From: Serratia sp. UGAL515B_01
Lineage (GTDB): Bacteria > Pseudomonadota > Gammaproteobacteria > Enterobacterales > Enterobacteriaceae
DNA length: 64,000 bases
Assembly (NCBI RefSeq): GCF_033095805.1
Contig: NZ_CP109901.1
Span: 930,001-994,000 of the forward strand
Direction of reading: 5' to 3'
The translations under genes and the position numbers were made by a program. Below are positions 1-9,970 of the stretch, piece after piece (position 1 is the first letter of the stretch; every line of letters starts with the position of its first letter). A model generated the notes under the pieces. It saw only the letters and a program-made list of their open reading frames with translations. It ran no database searches and was not told the origin of the DNA.

Positions 1-140
1 CCCTGCTCTTCGTGTAGGTCGTATTGTATGCAGCCTGGTTCAGAACGGCTTGGTGCAACCATTGCGCGCACGGCTTTATCTACCGCGGCATGGTGTGCTG
101 GGATGGCTTTGATCAGGGCAACTACTTTGACTTCACTCAT
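1..140 (-). CDS. Putative antibiotic biosynthesis monooxygenase (ABM) family protein, 5' part only
   Basis: The reading frame starts at an ATG (complement of 138-140) with AGGAGCT just upstream and runs off the left edge, so only about 46 N-terminal residues are visible. They begin MSEVKVVALIKAIPAHHAAV and continue through a PGCIQYDLHEE stretch. That pattern (beta strand, helix, then a Gly-Cys-x-x-Tyr-Asp/Glu strand) is typical of the small dimeric ferredoxin-like ABM/YgiN quinol monooxygenases. The substrate cannot be told. It is transcribed away from epd. Family call rests on a short fragment. Confidence 0.65.
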   Translation of the reverse strand, partial: MSEVKVVALIKAIPAHHAAVDKAVRAMVAPSRSEPGCIQYDLHEEQ

Positions 141-622
141 TTTAGCTCCTTGTTATGTATCCTGGTTATCTTTCAAATCGCAGTGTGGTTCCCCATTCCT
201 TCAGCCTGGTCACTGGGTTTTGGTAAGCGATTTATCCTGAGAATGCTGATTCCATTATGGGGAGCTTATTGTTGGCAGCAAGCACTTTGAGTGCCTTCTG
301 CTATTGGAAAAGGGAATCAAAACGTGCGCTAGATCATTTTATTTTTGCAAAATAACGCTGACTTGACAGGCTCTTTGTCGCATCTGTTCCTTTTGGCAAT
401 ACTTTGGTTTATGCTCGGCTGAAGCGTTTCAGTTTGCGTTGCACACAACTGAACGCCTTGAGCGAGTGGTCTCGATGAGCCACAGGGTTTGAGCAATAAT
501 ACAAAACGACGATTCACAGCAGGCGGTTGGCTAAAGTACTCTGTGTGGGTAATGATAACCACTCCGTGTCTCCTTGAGGTGGAACATCACCGGTAGGGAA
601 GGCCCACTGTCAGGGAAGTAAC
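141..622. other. Intergenic region upstream of epd
   Basis: About 480 bases between the divergent ABM gene and epd. It must hold promoters for both genes, but I see no clear sigma-70 hexamer pair or operator. Short frames crossing it have no recognisable product. An AGGGAAG ribosome binding site lies just before the epd ATG. Confidence 0.5.
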
Positions 623-1639
623 ATGGTAATCCGCATAGCGATAAACGGTTTTGGCCGCATCGGCCGTAGCGTTTTACGCGCATTGTATGAATCGGGACGA
701 CACACCGAAATTTCCGTTGTCGCCATCAACGAACTGGCAAATGCTAATGGGATGGCACACCTGCTTAAGTACGACTCAAGTCATGGCCGTTTTGCATGGA
801 ATGTTCATCAGGAAGGGGATGTTCTCTCCGTGGGTGATGACAACATACGGCTACTGCACCAGCCCGCATTAGAACACTTACCGTGGGATGAGCTGGGGGT
901 GGACGTGGTGTTGGACTGCAGCGGTGTTTATGGAAGCAGAGCTGATGGTGAAGCCCATCTGGCTGCGGGTGCCAAAAAGGTGCTATTTGCTCACCCGGGT
1001 GGCAACGATTTGGATGCTACCATCGTGTTTGGTGTCAATCACCAGACACTGAGGGGGGAACACCGAATTGTGTCGAATGCGTCCTGTACCACCAACTGTA
1101 TTATTCCGATTATCAAGCTGCTTGATGATGCTTTCGGTATTGAATTTGGCACGGTGACGACCATCCACTCCTCAATGAACGATCAACCAGTGATTGATGC
1201 TTATCACCAGGATTTACGGCGTACTCGTGCGGCGAGCCAGTCGATTATTCCTGTTGATACCAAACTGGCGGCCGGTATTACACGTATCTTTCCACAGTTC
1301 TGCGATCGTTTTGAAGCAATTTCTGTGCGTGTACCGACCATCAATGTGACTGCTATCGATCTCAGCGTCAGCGTGAGCGCCAACGTGTTGGTGTCACAGG
1401 TTAACCAGCTATTGCAAAAGGCCGCACTGGGATCATTTCATGGTATAGTTGACTACACGGAACTACCATTAGTCTCGATAGATTTTAACCATGACCCGCA
1501 TAGCGCCATCGTCGATGGAACGCAAACCCGGGTTAGTGGACAGCACCTGATAAAGACCCTGGTCTGGTGCGATAACGAATGGGGCTTTGCCAACAGGATG
1601 TTGGATACAACAAAGGCAATGGCCGCAAGCGGTTTTTAG
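623..1639 (+). CDS. epd: D-erythrose-4-phosphate dehydrogenase
   Basis: GapA-like enzyme of 338 residues that oxidises erythrose-4-phosphate to 4-phosphoerythronate with NAD, an early step of de novo pyridoxal phosphate synthesis. The N-terminal Rossmann motif [15 protein letters not shown] is present, and the catalytic cysteine lies in SNASCTTNC near residue 155. The C-terminus carries the usual [14 protein letters not shown]. Epd is told from GapA by the epd-pgk-fbaA gene order. Length matches the family. It is probably co-transcribed with pgk, whose start follows about 70 bases downstream. Confidence 0.95.
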   Translation: MVIRIAINGFGRIGRSVLRALYESGRHTEISVVAINELANANGMAHLLKYDSSHGRFAWNVHQEGDVLSVGDDNIRLLHQPALEHLPWDELGVDVVLDCSGVYGSRADGEAHLAAGAKKVLFAHPGGNDLDATIVFGVNHQTLRGEHRIVSNASCTTNCIIPIIKLLDDAFGIEFGTVTTIHSSMNDQPVIDAYHQDLRRTRAASQSIIPVDTKLAAGITRIFPQFCDRFEAISVRVPTINVTAIDLSVSVSANVLVSQVNQLLQKAALGSFHGIVDYTELPLVSIDFNHDPHSAIVDGTQTRVSGQHLIKTLVWCDNEWGFANRMLDTTKAMAASGF

Positions 1640-1707
1640 GCGGCATCGGTCTTGTATTGATGCGCCTTCCAGGCAACTTTATAGAGAATCAACAAAGAGG
1701 GTTCACC

Positions 1708-2871
1708 ATGTCTGTAATTAAGATGACCGATCTGGATCTGGCAGGTAAACGTGTTCTGATCCGTTCCGATCTGAACGTTCCAGTAAAAGACGGTAAAGTG
1801 ACTTCCGATGCACGTATCCGTGCTTCCCTGCCGACTATCGAAGCCGCGTTAAAGCAAGGTGCCCGCGTTATGGTAACGTCCCATCTGGGCCGCCCTACCG
1901 AAGGCGAGTACAATGAAGAATATTCTCTGTTGCCAGTGGTTAACTACCTGAAAGAGCATATGAAGTCCCCGGTACGTCTGGCGAAGGACTATCTGGATGG
2001 TGTTGAGGTCGCAGAAGGTGAACTGGTTGTTTTGGAAAACGTCCGCTTCAACAAAGGCGAGAAAAAAGATGACGAAACGCTGTCTAAGAAATATGCGGCG
2101 TTGTGTGACGTGTATGTGATGGACGCTTTTGGTACTGCACACCGTGCGCAGGCTTCTACCCACGGTGTGGGTAAGTTTGCACCCGTTGCCTGTGCGGGTC
2201 CGCTGTTGTCTGCCGAACTGGAAGCATTGGGTAAAGCACTGGGTAAACCTGCTCGTCCGATGGTGGCGATCGTGGGCGGCTCTAAAGTTTCTACCAAACT
2301 GACCGTTCTGGATTCTCTCTCCAAGATTGCTGACCAGTTGATTGTGGGGGGGGGGATTGCCAACACCTTCGTGGCGGCTCAAGGCAATAACGTAGGTAAA
2401 TCCCTGTACGAAGCCGATCTGATCCCTGAAGCGAAAAAGTTGCTCGAAACCTGTGATATTCCGGTTCCAACCGATGTTCGTGTCGCTACCGAGTTCTCTG
2501 AAACCGCTACCGCAACGCTGAAACCAGCCAATGAAATCAAAGACAACGAACAAATTTTGGATCTGGGTGATGCTTCTGCCGAGCGTTTGGCCAAGATCCT
2601 GAAAGACGCCAAAACCATCCTATGGAATGGCCCGGTTGGCGTATTCGAGTTCCCTAATTTCCGTAAGGGGACTGAAATTGTTGCCCGTGCTATCGCTGAT
2701 AGTGACGCCTTCTCTATTGCAGGCGGTGGCGACACGCTGGCAGCCATCGATCTGTTCGGTATTGCTGACAAGATCTCCTATATCTCAACCGGTGGTGGTG
2801 CGTTCCTGGAGTTTGTCGAAGGGAAGCAACTGCCAGCAGTCGTGATGCTGGAAGAGCGTGCCAAGAAGTAA
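1708..2871 (+). CDS. pgk: Phosphoglycerate kinase
   Basis: Cytoplasmic glycolytic kinase that interconverts 1,3-bisphosphoglycerate plus ADP and 3-phosphoglycerate plus ATP. The start [20 protein letters not shown] gives 387 residues, the family length; an in-frame extension back to 1579 would overlap epd and has no conserved sequence, while AAAGAGGG precedes the ATG at 1708. The substrate motif RSDLNVPV, the hinge region, and the nucleotide loop GGGDTLAAI near the C-terminus are all visible. Middle gene of epd-pgk-fbaA and followed by a strong hairpin. Confidence 0.97.
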   Translation: MSVIKMTDLDLAGKRVLIRSDLNVPVKDGKVTSDARIRASLPTIEAALKQGARVMVTSHLGRPTEGEYNEEYSLLPVVNYLKEHMKSPVRLAKDYLDGVEVAEGELVVLENVRFNKGEKKDDETLSKKYAALCDVYVMDAFGTAHRAQASTHGVGKFAPVACAGPLLSAELEALGKALGKPARPMVAIVGGSKVSTKLTVLDSLSKIADQLIVGGGIANTFVAAQGNNVGKSLYEADLIPEAKKLLETCDIPVPTDVRVATEFSETATATLKPANEIKDNEQILDLGDASAERLAKILKDAKTILWNGPVGVFEFPNFRKGTEIVARAIADSDAFSIAGGGDTLAAIDLFGIADKISYISTGGGAFLEFVEGKQLPAVVMLEERAKK

Positions 2872-2879
2872 TTCAGACA

Positions 2880-2914
2880 ACGGGCGGGGGGCGAAAGCCG
2901 CCCGTTTGTTTATC
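2880..2914 (+). terminator. Hairpin after pgk
   Basis: The sequence CGGGCGG-GGGGCGAAAG-CCGCCCG followed by TTTGTTT forms a GC-rich stem with a short U-rich tail, 9 bases after the pgk stop. It is probably a partial terminator between pgk and fbaA. Confidence 0.7.
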
Positions 2915-3033
2915 CCTTGTTGCCTAATGCTGCATGGGGAAAACCAATATTCATCCATCGTTACCCGCCAGTTTTCACGCGGCATTCTGGAAGGCGATGG
3001 GTATATTCGGCCAACGAAACAGGATAAATCTAC

Positions 3034-4113
3034 ATGTCTAAAATTTTCGATTTCGTAAAACCGGGGGTCATCACTGGTGATGACGTTCAGAAAGTATTCG
3101 CAATCGCTAAAGAGAACAACTTTGCTCTGCCAGCAGTAAACTGCGTGGGTACAGATTCCATCAACGCTGTGCTGGAAACGGCTGCCAAGGTGCGTGCTCC
3201 GGTTATCGTTCAGTTCTCTAACGGTGGTGCTGCGTTTATTGCAGGTAAAGGTATCAAAACTGACCTTCCGCAAGGTGCTGCTATCTTGGGTGCAATCTCT
3301 GGTGCACACCACGTTCATCAGATGGCTGAACATTATGGTGTGCCTGTGATCCTGCACACTGACCACTGTGCGAAGAAATTGCTGCCATGGCTGGATGGTT
3401 TGCTGGATGCAGGAGAGAAACATTTTGCAGCAACCGGTAAGCCACTGTTCTCTTCACACATGATTGATTTGTCTGAGGAGTCACTGGAAGAAAATATCGA
3501 GATTTGTAGCAAATATCTGACTCGCATGGCGAAAATCGGTATGACACTGGAAATCGAGCTGGGCTGTACTGGTGGTGAAGAAGATGGTGTGGACAACAGC
3601 CACATGGACGCTTCTGCGCTGTATACTCAGCCGCAGGATGTTGATTACGCTTACGAAAAACTGAACGCTATCAGCCCGCGTTTCACTATAGCCGCTTCTT
3701 TCGGAAACGTGCATGGTGTGTACAAGCCTGGTAACGTTAAACTGACCCCAACTATTCTGCGTGATTCTCAGGACTATGTTTCCAAGAAACATAACCTGCC
3801 GCACAATGCGCTGAACTTTGTGTTCCACGGTGGTTCAGGTTCCAGTGCTGCTGAAATCAAAGAAGCGGTTAGTTACGGTGTAGTCAAAATGAACATCGAT
3901 ACCGACACCCAATGGGCAACTTGGGATGGGATTCTGAATTACTACAAAAAGAACGAAGGCTACCTGCAGGGCCAACTGGGCAACCCGGAAGGCACTGATA
4001 AGCCAAACAAGAAATACTACGATCCACGAGTATGGCTGCGTGCTGCCCAGACTTCTATGATTACCCGTCTGGAATTGGCCTTTAAAGAACTGAACGCCAT
4101 AGACGTTCTGTAA
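3034..4113 (+). CDS. fbaA: Class II fructose-bisphosphate aldolase
   Basis: Zinc-dependent aldolase of 359 residues that splits fructose-1,6-bisphosphate into dihydroxyacetone phosphate and glyceraldehyde-3-phosphate. Metal and active-site segments are visible: VILHTDHCAKK (Asp and His ligands), EIELGCTGGEEDG, FGNVHGVYKPG and VFHGGSGSS, followed by the phosphate-binding MNIDTDTQWA. The start MSKIFDFVKPGVI matches the enterobacterial class II enzyme. It lies 162 bases after pgk, beyond a hairpin, so it probably has a promoter of its own as well as read-through. Confidence 0.97.
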   Translation: MSKIFDFVKPGVITGDDVQKVFAIAKENNFALPAVNCVGTDSINAVLETAAKVRAPVIVQFSNGGAAFIAGKGIKTDLPQGAAILGAISGAHHVHQMAEHYGVPVILHTDHCAKKLLPWLDGLLDAGEKHFAATGKPLFSSHMIDLSEESLEENIEICSKYLTRMAKIGMTLEIELGCTGGEEDGVDNSHMDASALYTQPQDVDYAYEKLNAISPRFTIAASFGNVHGVYKPGNVKLTPTILRDSQDYVSKKHNLPHNALNFVFHGGSGSSAAEIKEAVSYGVVKMNIDTDTQWATWDGILNYYKKNEGYLQGQLGNPEGTDKPNKKYYDPRVWLRAAQTSMITRLELAFKELNAIDVL

Positions 4114-4138
4114 TCTTTCTTTCTCCTGTATTTCTGTT

Positions 4139-4168
4139 TTCAGGCCCCTTTTGGGGCCTTTTTATTTC
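4139..4168 (+). terminator. Rho-independent terminator after fbaA
   Basis: CAGGCCCC-TTTT-GGGGCC followed by TTTTTATTTCT is a short perfect GC stem with a U-run, 26 bases after the fbaA stop. Classical intrinsic terminator. Confidence 0.85.
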
Positions 4169-4543
4169 TCTGAGTAACAGCATCGGTAGATGTTGATACC
4201 TACGAATTGGCAGTAACGACAATTGAACGAAAGATAAATACCAACAATCTGATTTTAAATAATTTTAATCACCTATAACGTTTTACTAGGAACCAACGCA
4301 GTGCAGGAACATGGTGCTTGATTCATCGCTCTGTGACGTCAAGGGCTGTAGAAATAACTCGATTTTACCGCTATGGGACCGTATTTCTGCTCTGTTGTCT
4401 GAATTATTGTTTTTTTAGCTTTTAGCAGTTGGCGGCCTTACCAAATGTTGGTTACCCTTAAACAGCGGTTTGCATACTGCCGCTGTTTCATCAGCATATT
4501 TTGCCCATTTTCCCTTTAGAGGGATTTAAAGTAGGAAGTCAGA
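4169..4543. other. Intergenic region between fbaA and mscS
   Basis: AT-rich stretch with no coding potential that I recognise. It ends with AGGAAG seven bases before the mscS ATG, and should contain the mscS promoter, which I cannot place with confidence. Confidence 0.5.
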
Positions 4544-5410
4544 ATGAAAGATCTCAACGTAGTAGAAAGTATTAATGAAGCCAGTAACTGGGTGATAAAC
4601 CATCAGGATATGTTGATCCAATATGCGGTAAATGTTGTTGCCGCGATCGTTATTTTAATTATCGGTTCGGTCATTGCTCGTTTTGTCGGTAATGCGCTTA
4701 ATCGCGTAATGAAACTGCGTGATATTGATGCGACCGTTGCTGATTTTCTGGCGGCGATGGCACGTTATAGCATTCTGGCATTTACCTTTATCGCGGTGCT
4801 TGGGCGTCTTGGAGTACAGACAACCTCGGTAATTGCCGTACTGGGTGCTGCAGGTTTGGCTGTGGGCTTGGCGTTACAAGGTTCGTTGTCCAACTTTGCT
4901 GCTGGCGTGTTGCTGGTCGCTTTCCGGCCACTACGTGCAGGTGAGTATGTCGATTTGGGGGGCGTTGCCGGAACGGTCGATCAGGTACAAATTTTTTCCA
5001 CCACGTTGCGTACCGCAGATAACAAAACCATTGTAGTACCCAATGGTAAAATTATTTCGGGCAACATTATCAACTATTCTCGTGAACCTAACCGTCGCGT
5101 GGATATTCAGGTTGGTGTTGCTTATGATGCCGATATTGATCTGGTCAAGAAAGTGCTGGGCGATGTGATCGCAGCAGATCAACGGATCATGCACGACAAG
5201 GGAGTAACCGTACGCCTGAATGAAATGGCACCTTCCTCACTGAATTTTGTAACCCGTTCTTGGACTACTAATGCTGAATACTGGAACGTCTATTTTGACC
5301 TGATGGAAAACTTTAAACGCCAGCTAGATGTTCATAATATCGGTATCCCTTACCCGCAGATGGATGTTCATGTTCGTCATGTGGCGAAATCGGCTGAGCA
5401 GGCTGAATAA
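4544..5410 (+). CDS. mscS: Small-conductance mechanosensitive channel MscS
   Basis: Inner membrane channel of 288 residues (286 in E. coli) that opens under membrane tension to release solutes on hypo-osmotic shock. Three N-terminal membrane helices are visible; the third has the Gly/Ala-rich pore-lining sequence [19 protein letters not shown]. The cytoplasmic beta domain and alpha-beta vestibule follow ([37 protein letters not shown]). Its place between fbaA and argO is the conserved enterobacterial order. Nothing suggests damage. Confidence 0.97.
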   Translation: MKDLNVVESINEASNWVINHQDMLIQYAVNVVAAIVILIIGSVIARFVGNALNRVMKLRDIDATVADFLAAMARYSILAFTFIAVLGRLGVQTTSVIAVLGAAGLAVGLALQGSLSNFAAGVLLVAFRPLRAGEYVDLGGVAGTVDQVQIFSTTLRTADNKTIVVPNGKIISGNIINYSREPNRRVDIQVGVAYDADIDLVKKVLGDVIAADQRIMHDKGVTVRLNEMAPSSLNFVTRSWTTNAEYWNVYFDLMENFKRQLDVHNIGIPYPQMDVHVRHVAKSAEQAE

Positions 5411-5566
5411 TTGAGCCTTGCAATCAGATGTTCTTCTAAGAAAGCTGTTTTTTGTTCAGATGCTAAGGCAGGGAACCTGGTGTTTATTTCAGTAGCTCAA
5501 CATCTTGCATTTTTCAGTGACAGGTTGAACTTCTCCGTGCAGGGAGCTAAGAGCTAGCCTTTTGCA

Positions 5567-5607
5567 CAGCGGCCTCTGGCATATCAGACGGCCGCTGACT
5601 CTTTTTA
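5567..5607 (+). terminator. Probable intrinsic terminator downstream of mscS
   Basis: CAGCGGCC and GGCCGCTG pair across a 15-base loop and are followed by ACTCTTTTT. The stem is 8 bp and GC-rich. It lies about 160 bases after mscS, consistent with the end of that transcript. Confidence 0.65.
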
Positions 5608-5610
5608 CTG

Positions 5611-6102
5611 CGCTATGGCGTATCATAATCTATACGGCGTTTCTCTACCCGGTGTCCTATGATTTTTGCTCACCGTTGTTTCATTAAGCTGCACTTCGTT
5701 GATAGGTTTACAGCAATTACCCTAACCCTGGTTTTACATAGCCGAAGGCATTGTGTATTAAACTCGGTCTAAAAAAGAGGGCCTTGCTTGACTATCAGCG
5801 ACAAGGGACTTAAACAAGAGGAGTTAACGGCTCGGCAGCAGCAAAGGCAGCTTCTCGCTCCGCTTTTGGAGGATAGATTAACGTGCTGTTGATGGTGACT
5901 TTGATTTTCTCTGCTTCTTCTTGGGTGCATTTAACCACTTGATCCCAACCTCATGAGCTGTGACTTGTCGTTATGATTAATCATCAATATTTTTAATGCT
6001 CTATTAGAAATATCAATTTCAACTAATAATGTTATCTTCGTATGATGCGCGAGTTGAACCATACTTGCTGCTGTTTCAGCACTTTCACACAAAGAGAACA
6101 CC
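5611..6102. other. Long intergenic region before argO, with a possible short coding remnant
   Basis: In E. coli mscS and argO are close together; here about 690 bases separate them. On the minus strand, roughly 5814-5955 reads as an open stretch containing CTQEEAEKIKVTINSTLIYP and then a run rich in Ala and Glu. It has no start or ribosome site I can defend, so it is either a gene remnant or chance. The last 100 bases should hold the ArgP-regulated argO promoter. Confidence 0.4.
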
Positions 6103-6720
6103 ATGTTATCCGTTTATTTACAAGGCTTTGCCTTGAGTGCCGCAATGATCTTACCCCTTGGCCCACAAAACGTATTTGTGATGAATCAGGGGGTCCACCG
6201 TCAATACCATTTGATGACCGCATCGTTGTGTGCGCTGAGTGACATTTTATTAATTTGTATCGGTATTTTTGGTGGCAGTGCTTTACTAGGCCGTTCTGCG
6301 TTGCTGTTAACGCTGGTGACATGGGGGGGAGTGGTTTTCTTGCTGTGGTATGGGTGGGGGGCTTTTCGTAGCGCTTATAATAAACATCGGACAATGGCAG
6401 CGGCGCTAGTGATGAGGCAAAGCCGTTGGCGGATTATTGTCACCATGCTTGCAGTAACTTGGCTGAATCCACATGTCTATCTTGATACCGTCGTGATACT
6501 CGGTAGTTTGGGGGGACAGTTGGCACCAGAAATCCGTTCGTGGTTTGCCCTTGGGGCGTTCAGTGCTTCAATTATCTGGTTTTTTGCTTTGGCGCTATTA
6601 GCTTCCTGGCTGGCCCCATGGCTGAAAACTCCGACGGCACAACGTATTATTAACGTACTGGTTGGTGTGGTGATGTGGACAATTGCGCTGCAATTAGCCT
6701 GGCATGGTGTCAATCTATAA
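6103..6720 (+). CDS. argO: L-arginine exporter ArgO (LysE family)
   Basis: Integral inner membrane exporter of 205 residues that expels arginine and its toxic analogue canavanine. It opens with the LysE-family signature [20 protein letters not shown] followed by [10 protein letters not shown], and hydropathy shows five or six membrane helices. The [11 protein letters not shown] motif of the family is intact. In E. coli it is activated by ArgP, whose gene lies nearby here on the other strand, and it sits between mscS and yggE as expected. Confidence 0.95.
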   Translation: MLSVYLQGFALSAAMILPLGPQNVFVMNQGVHRQYHLMTASLCALSDILLICIGIFGGSALLGRSALLLTLVTWGGVVFLLWYGWGAFRSAYNKHRTMAAALVMRQSRWRIIVTMLAVTWLNPHVYLDTVVILGSLGGQLAPEIRSWFALGAFSASIIWFFALALLASWLAPWLKTPTAQRIINVLVGVVMWTIALQLAWHGVNL

Positions 6721-6803
6721 AGATTTTTCACGAATCCGAATTTAAAGCGTTTCCTTATGTGTTAGCTTCATAGGCTATATAACCAGTCACTCAAGGAGAT
6801 ACC

Positions 6804-7535
6804 GTGAAACTAAACACATTGGCTCTTGTCACTATGATTGGGTTAGGGTCGTTACCCTTGACGCTGCAGGCGGCAGAATTACCGGAAGGACCACACGTGG
6901 TGACCTCCGGCACGGCTAGCGTGGATGCCATACCAGATATGGCCCAGTTAGCGATTGAAGTCAGCGTTTCATCGAAAGATGCAGCGCAGGCAAAAAAACA
7001 GGTTGATGAGCGCATAGCGCAATATGCCAATTTCTTGCAAAAAAACGGCATTGAGAAGAAAGATATCAATGCGGCAAATCTGCGCACCCAAACAGAATAT
7101 GACTACCTGAAAACCGGTGAGTCTGTGCTGAAGGGCTATCGTGCAGTCCGCCAGGTTGAGGTAACAGTGCGTCAGTTGGATAAGCTGAATGCACTGTTGG
7201 ACGAGGCCTTAAAATCTGGCCTTAATGAGATCCGCGCAGTCGAACTCGGCGTGGCAAATCCAGACGTTTATCGTGCGCAAGCGCGCCAGAAAGCGATTGA
7301 AAACGCCACCCAGCAAGCCGCCTCGCTAGCAAAAGGTTTCAACGCTAAACTTGGTTCGGTCTACAGCGTCCGTTATCAGGTTTCCAACCCTCAGCCAATG
7401 CCGGTCGCACGTATGTTTAAAGTGGCCTCTGCTGCGCCGGAAGCCGACGCTGCTCAAACTTACGAGCAACAAAGCATCCACTTCGATGATCAGGTCGATG
7501 TAGTGTTTGAGTTACGGCCTAACGCCGCGCCTTAA
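6804..7535 (+). CDS. yggE: SIMPL-domain periplasmic protein YggE (oxidative stress defence)
   Basis: Protein of 243 residues with a clear Sec signal peptide (MKLNTLALVTMIGLGSLPLT, cleavage after LQA). The rest is a SIMPL/DUF541 domain, beginning with the typical VVTSGTASVDAIPDMAQL strand and containing GYRAVRQVEVTVRQLDKL. The E. coli homologue is linked to lowering reactive oxygen species; its biochemistry is not settled. An AAGGAG site lies just upstream of the ATG. It converges with argP across a short hairpin. Confidence 0.92.
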   Translation: MKLNTLALVTMIGLGSLPLTLQAAELPEGPHVVTSGTASVDAIPDMAQLAIEVSVSSKDAAQAKKQVDERIAQYANFLQKNGIEKKDINAANLRTQTEYDYLKTGESVLKGYRAVRQVEVTVRQLDKLNALLDEALKSGLNEIRAVELGVANPDVYRAQARQKAIENATQQAASLAKGFNAKLGSVYSVRYQVSNPQPMPVARMFKVASAAPEADAAQTYEQQSIHFDDQVDVVFELRPNAAP

Positions 7536-7548
7536 TAGTCTCATATCA

Positions 7549-7566
7549 GGGCGCCCTAGTGCGCCC
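7549..7566. terminator. Hairpin between convergent yggE and argP
   Basis: GGGCGC-CCTAGT-GCGCCC forms a perfect 6-bp GC stem between the two convergent stop codons. There is an AAATTT on the yggE side but no long U-run, so terminator strength is uncertain. Confidence 0.55.
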
Positions 7567-7577
7567 AAATTTGGAGA

Positions 7578-8471
7578 TTAGTCTTGTCTTAACACTTGGT
7601 GCCCATGCGACAACAGCGCATCAGTGACTTTTCGCATCATGCGGCTCTCGGGCGCAAAACGGTGCCAGTACAGCATGCGCCGCTGGAACAGACCGGGGGT
7701 CAGATCGATCAGGTCACCGGATGCCAGCTCCTTCTCTATTTGCAGATGTGGGATCATACAGCAGGTTGTACCTTGTCGTGCTAGCTGAACAAACGCCTCT
7801 GATGAGTTGACGATGTGGCATGGAACACTGCCGGGTGAAAGATCGAAGTTTTGTTGTAGAAACGCCTGATGCATATCGTCGAGGTGATCGAAGGCTACCG
7901 CTGGTGCCTTCAACAAGGCTGAGCGTGTAACGCCCTGATGAAAATAGCGTTCGGCAAAAGGTTTTGAAGCAACGAATAAATAGTCCAATGCGCCCAGTTT
8001 ATCGACTAGACAACTCGGCAGTGGCTGAGGTTGGATACTGACTGCTCCAACAACTTCACCCCGGCGCAGACGTTCCTGAGTTCGGGTTTCATCTTCCACC
8101 TGTAAGTTCAGACGGATGGGAGAGTCTGCCAGAACAGGTTTCAGCGCCGGTAGCAGCCAGGTTGCCAGACTGTCAGCATTGACTGCCAGCGAAAGCAATA
8201 GTGGCGTATCAATACCATTGTCGTTGCCTAACCACTCTTCTTCAAGTAGTTCTACCTGGTGCAGTAATGCCAACAGTTTCTGGCCTTGTTCGGTCGGACG
8301 CGGCGGCACAGTGCGTACCAGCAAAGGTTGACCGAACAGGTTTTCCAACTGTTTGATGCGCTGGGATACTGCTGATTGGGTGATACAAAGTTTTTGTGCC
8401 GCGCGTTCAAAGCCTCGCTCACGGATCACCGCGTCCAGCGCTTGCAGCGTTCTATAGTCTGGGCGTTTCAT
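7578..8471 (-). CDS. argP: LysR-type regulator ArgP (IciA)
   Basis: LysR-family activator of 297 residues. In E. coli it activates argO in response to arginine and several lysine-related genes. The N-terminal winged helix is visible: [20 protein letters not shown] followed by [19 protein letters not shown]. The effector-binding domain fills the C-terminal two thirds. It is transcribed divergently from rpiA, the conserved arrangement, with the 309 bases between carrying both promoters. Full length with no damage. Confidence 0.95.
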   Translation of the reverse strand: MKRPDYRTLQALDAVIRERGFERAAQKLCITQSAVSQRIKQLENLFGQPLLVRTVPPRPTEQGQKLLALLHQVELLEEEWLGNDNGIDTPLLLSLAVNADSLATWLLPALKPVLADSPIRLNLQVEDETRTQERLRRGEVVGAVSIQPQPLPSCLVDKLGALDYLFVASKPFAERYFHQGVTRSALLKAPAVAFDHLDDMHQAFLQQNFDLSPGSVPCHIVNSSEAFVQLARQGTTCCMIPHLQIEKELASGDLIDLTPGLFQRRMLYWHRFAPESRMMRKVTDALLSHGHQVLRQD

Positions 8472-8732
8472 CGCAGAGATATCCCTAATGAATAAAATGA
8501 TTTAGGCAATATGCCACATTATTGCCGTTTCCCGGTTGAAAAATATTGCCATCTTTTGTTTTATCTTTCACGGCATGTTGATAATGATTGTTTTATCGCT
8601 ATTCACATTAATCATATGAATAAAAAGGTAATTATCCTCTGTTCACGACTCGAAATCTCAATAGGAAGGTGAGAAACGTGCTTAAGCTTGAACAAGCGTG
8701 TTTTAGTCTAAGGTTCAAACGATAATTTGCCC

Positions 8733-8738
8733 TATAAT
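8733..8738 (+). promoter_or_regulatory. Candidate -10 box for rpiA
   Basis: A perfect TATAAT lies 42 bases upstream of the rpiA ATG. A good -35 hexamer at normal spacing is not evident, so the promoter may depend on an activator, or the call may be wrong. Confidence 0.5.
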
Positions 8739-8780
8739 ACGGGCACGTTTTTGTATATGTATAAAGGCAGTGAACATATC

Positions 8781-9440
8781 ATGACTCAGGATGAACTGAA
8801 AAAAGCCGTAGGTTGGGCAGCATTGGAATACGTGAAACCCGGCACTATCGTAGGGGTAGGTACAGGTTCCACAGCTGCACATTTTATTGACGCGCTGGGC
8901 TCTATCAAGCACCAAATCGAAGGAGCGGTATCAAGCTCAGACGCATCAACAGCCAAACTTAAAAGCTTGGGTATCCATGTTTTTGATAGCAATGAAGTCG
9001 ATTCTTTGGATATCTATGTCGATGGTGCTGACGAGATCAATGGCCATATGCAAATGATCAAAGGCGGTGGCGCAGCTCTGACACGCGAAAAAATCATTGC
9101 AGCGATTGCTCGCCAGTTTATCTGCATCGTTGATTCCAGTAAGCAGGTTGAGGTTCTGGGTAAATTCCCACTGCCGGTGGAAGTGATCCCAATGGCTCGT
9201 TCCTACGTAGCGCGTGAATTGGTCAAACTGGGCGGTTTGCCAGAATATCGCCAGAACGTGCTGACCGATAATGGCAATGTGATCCTTGATGTTCACAATC
9301 TGAACATTCTTGATGCAGTGGCACTGGAAGACAAGATCAACGGGATTGCCGGTGTGGTCACCGTTGGGCTGTTTGCCAACCGTGGCGCTGACGTTGCGTT
9401 GGTAGGGACACCAGACGGTGTTAAAAAAGTGGTTAAATAA
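8781..9440 (+). CDS. rpiA: Ribose-5-phosphate isomerase A
   Basis: Enzyme of 219 residues that interconverts ribose-5-phosphate and ribulose-5-phosphate in the pentose phosphate pathway. The ATG at 8781 gives the family start [18 protein letters not shown]; an upstream in-frame ATG would add a non-conserved 18-residue tail overlapping the -10 box. Signature stretches are present: [16 protein letters not shown] (substrate phosphate loop), VDGADEIN (catalytic Asp) and [13 protein letters not shown]. No frameshift. Confidence 0.96.
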   Translation: MTQDELKKAVGWAALEYVKPGTIVGVGTGSTAAHFIDALGSIKHQIEGAVSSSDASTAKLKSLGIHVFDSNEVDSLDIYVDGADEINGHMQMIKGGGAALTREKIIAAIARQFICIVDSSKQVEVLGKFPLPVEVIPMARSYVARELVKLGGLPEYRQNVLTDNGNVILDVHNLNILDAVALEDKINGIAGVVTVGLFANRGADVALVGTPDGVKKVVK

Positions 9441-9970
9441 GACCTGCATCCAAGTTCGCTCAGGCTACAGGTAGGCGGCAACCCTGTTGGCAGGGACGAG
9501 GCTCACGGATGGGAGGAGCAACACAGCCAATATTCTTGTTGGTGACGGGTATAAAACGTTACAGACAATGTTTATGCCCTTTCCGACAGCCAGGATAATA
9601 TTGCTTTCCTTAGCATTGACAAAACGTTATCCCCATAAGGGAACGTAGTGTTAAGTGGCTGAAGCCTATGGCTTTTGGGCCTAAAGCACTTTTTCTTAAA
9701 CGCCTCGATTTTGGTGATATATATCACATGCTGGTAATTTTATTGATTAAGCTTCTACTGAACTTTATCCCAATGGAATTTTCCTCTAAAAATGACGGGT
9801 AACGCTGGGTCTTGTGCTTAAGGAGAAGCAATCGTTTGTATTGCCGGGGGCGTTATTTTTGTTATGTTGGACAACGTGCTGTTGAATTCACATTGCGGAT
9901 AAACACGTCGTAACGTGAAAGGTGATGGGGAAAACAGCCACTTCTGAAGTCTGAATATAGGGTCGGGTAA
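9441..9970. other. Intergenic region rpiA-serA
   Basis: About 530 bases with no recognisable gene. The first 100 bases contain GC-rich imperfect palindromes of the kind found 3' of genes. The second half is AT-rich and should hold the serA promoter region, including a CRP-like site listed separately. In E. coli serA transcription is controlled by Lrp. Confidence 0.5.
9710..9731. promoter_or_regulatory. CRP-like palindrome upstream of serA
   Basis: GTGA-TATATA-TCAC matches both cores of the CRP consensus (TGTGA-N6-TCACA) with only the first T altered. It lies about 240 bases before the serA ATG. Matching the consensus is seen; binding is inferred. Confidence 0.5.

Noticed and set aside
1579..1707. 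N-terminal extension of pgk
   Set aside because: Overlaps epd, and conserved Pgk sequence and the ribosome site mark the start at 1708.
1849..2553. 234-residue minus-strand frame opposite pgk
   Set aside because: Overlaps a highly conserved gene completely and has no recognisable protein features.
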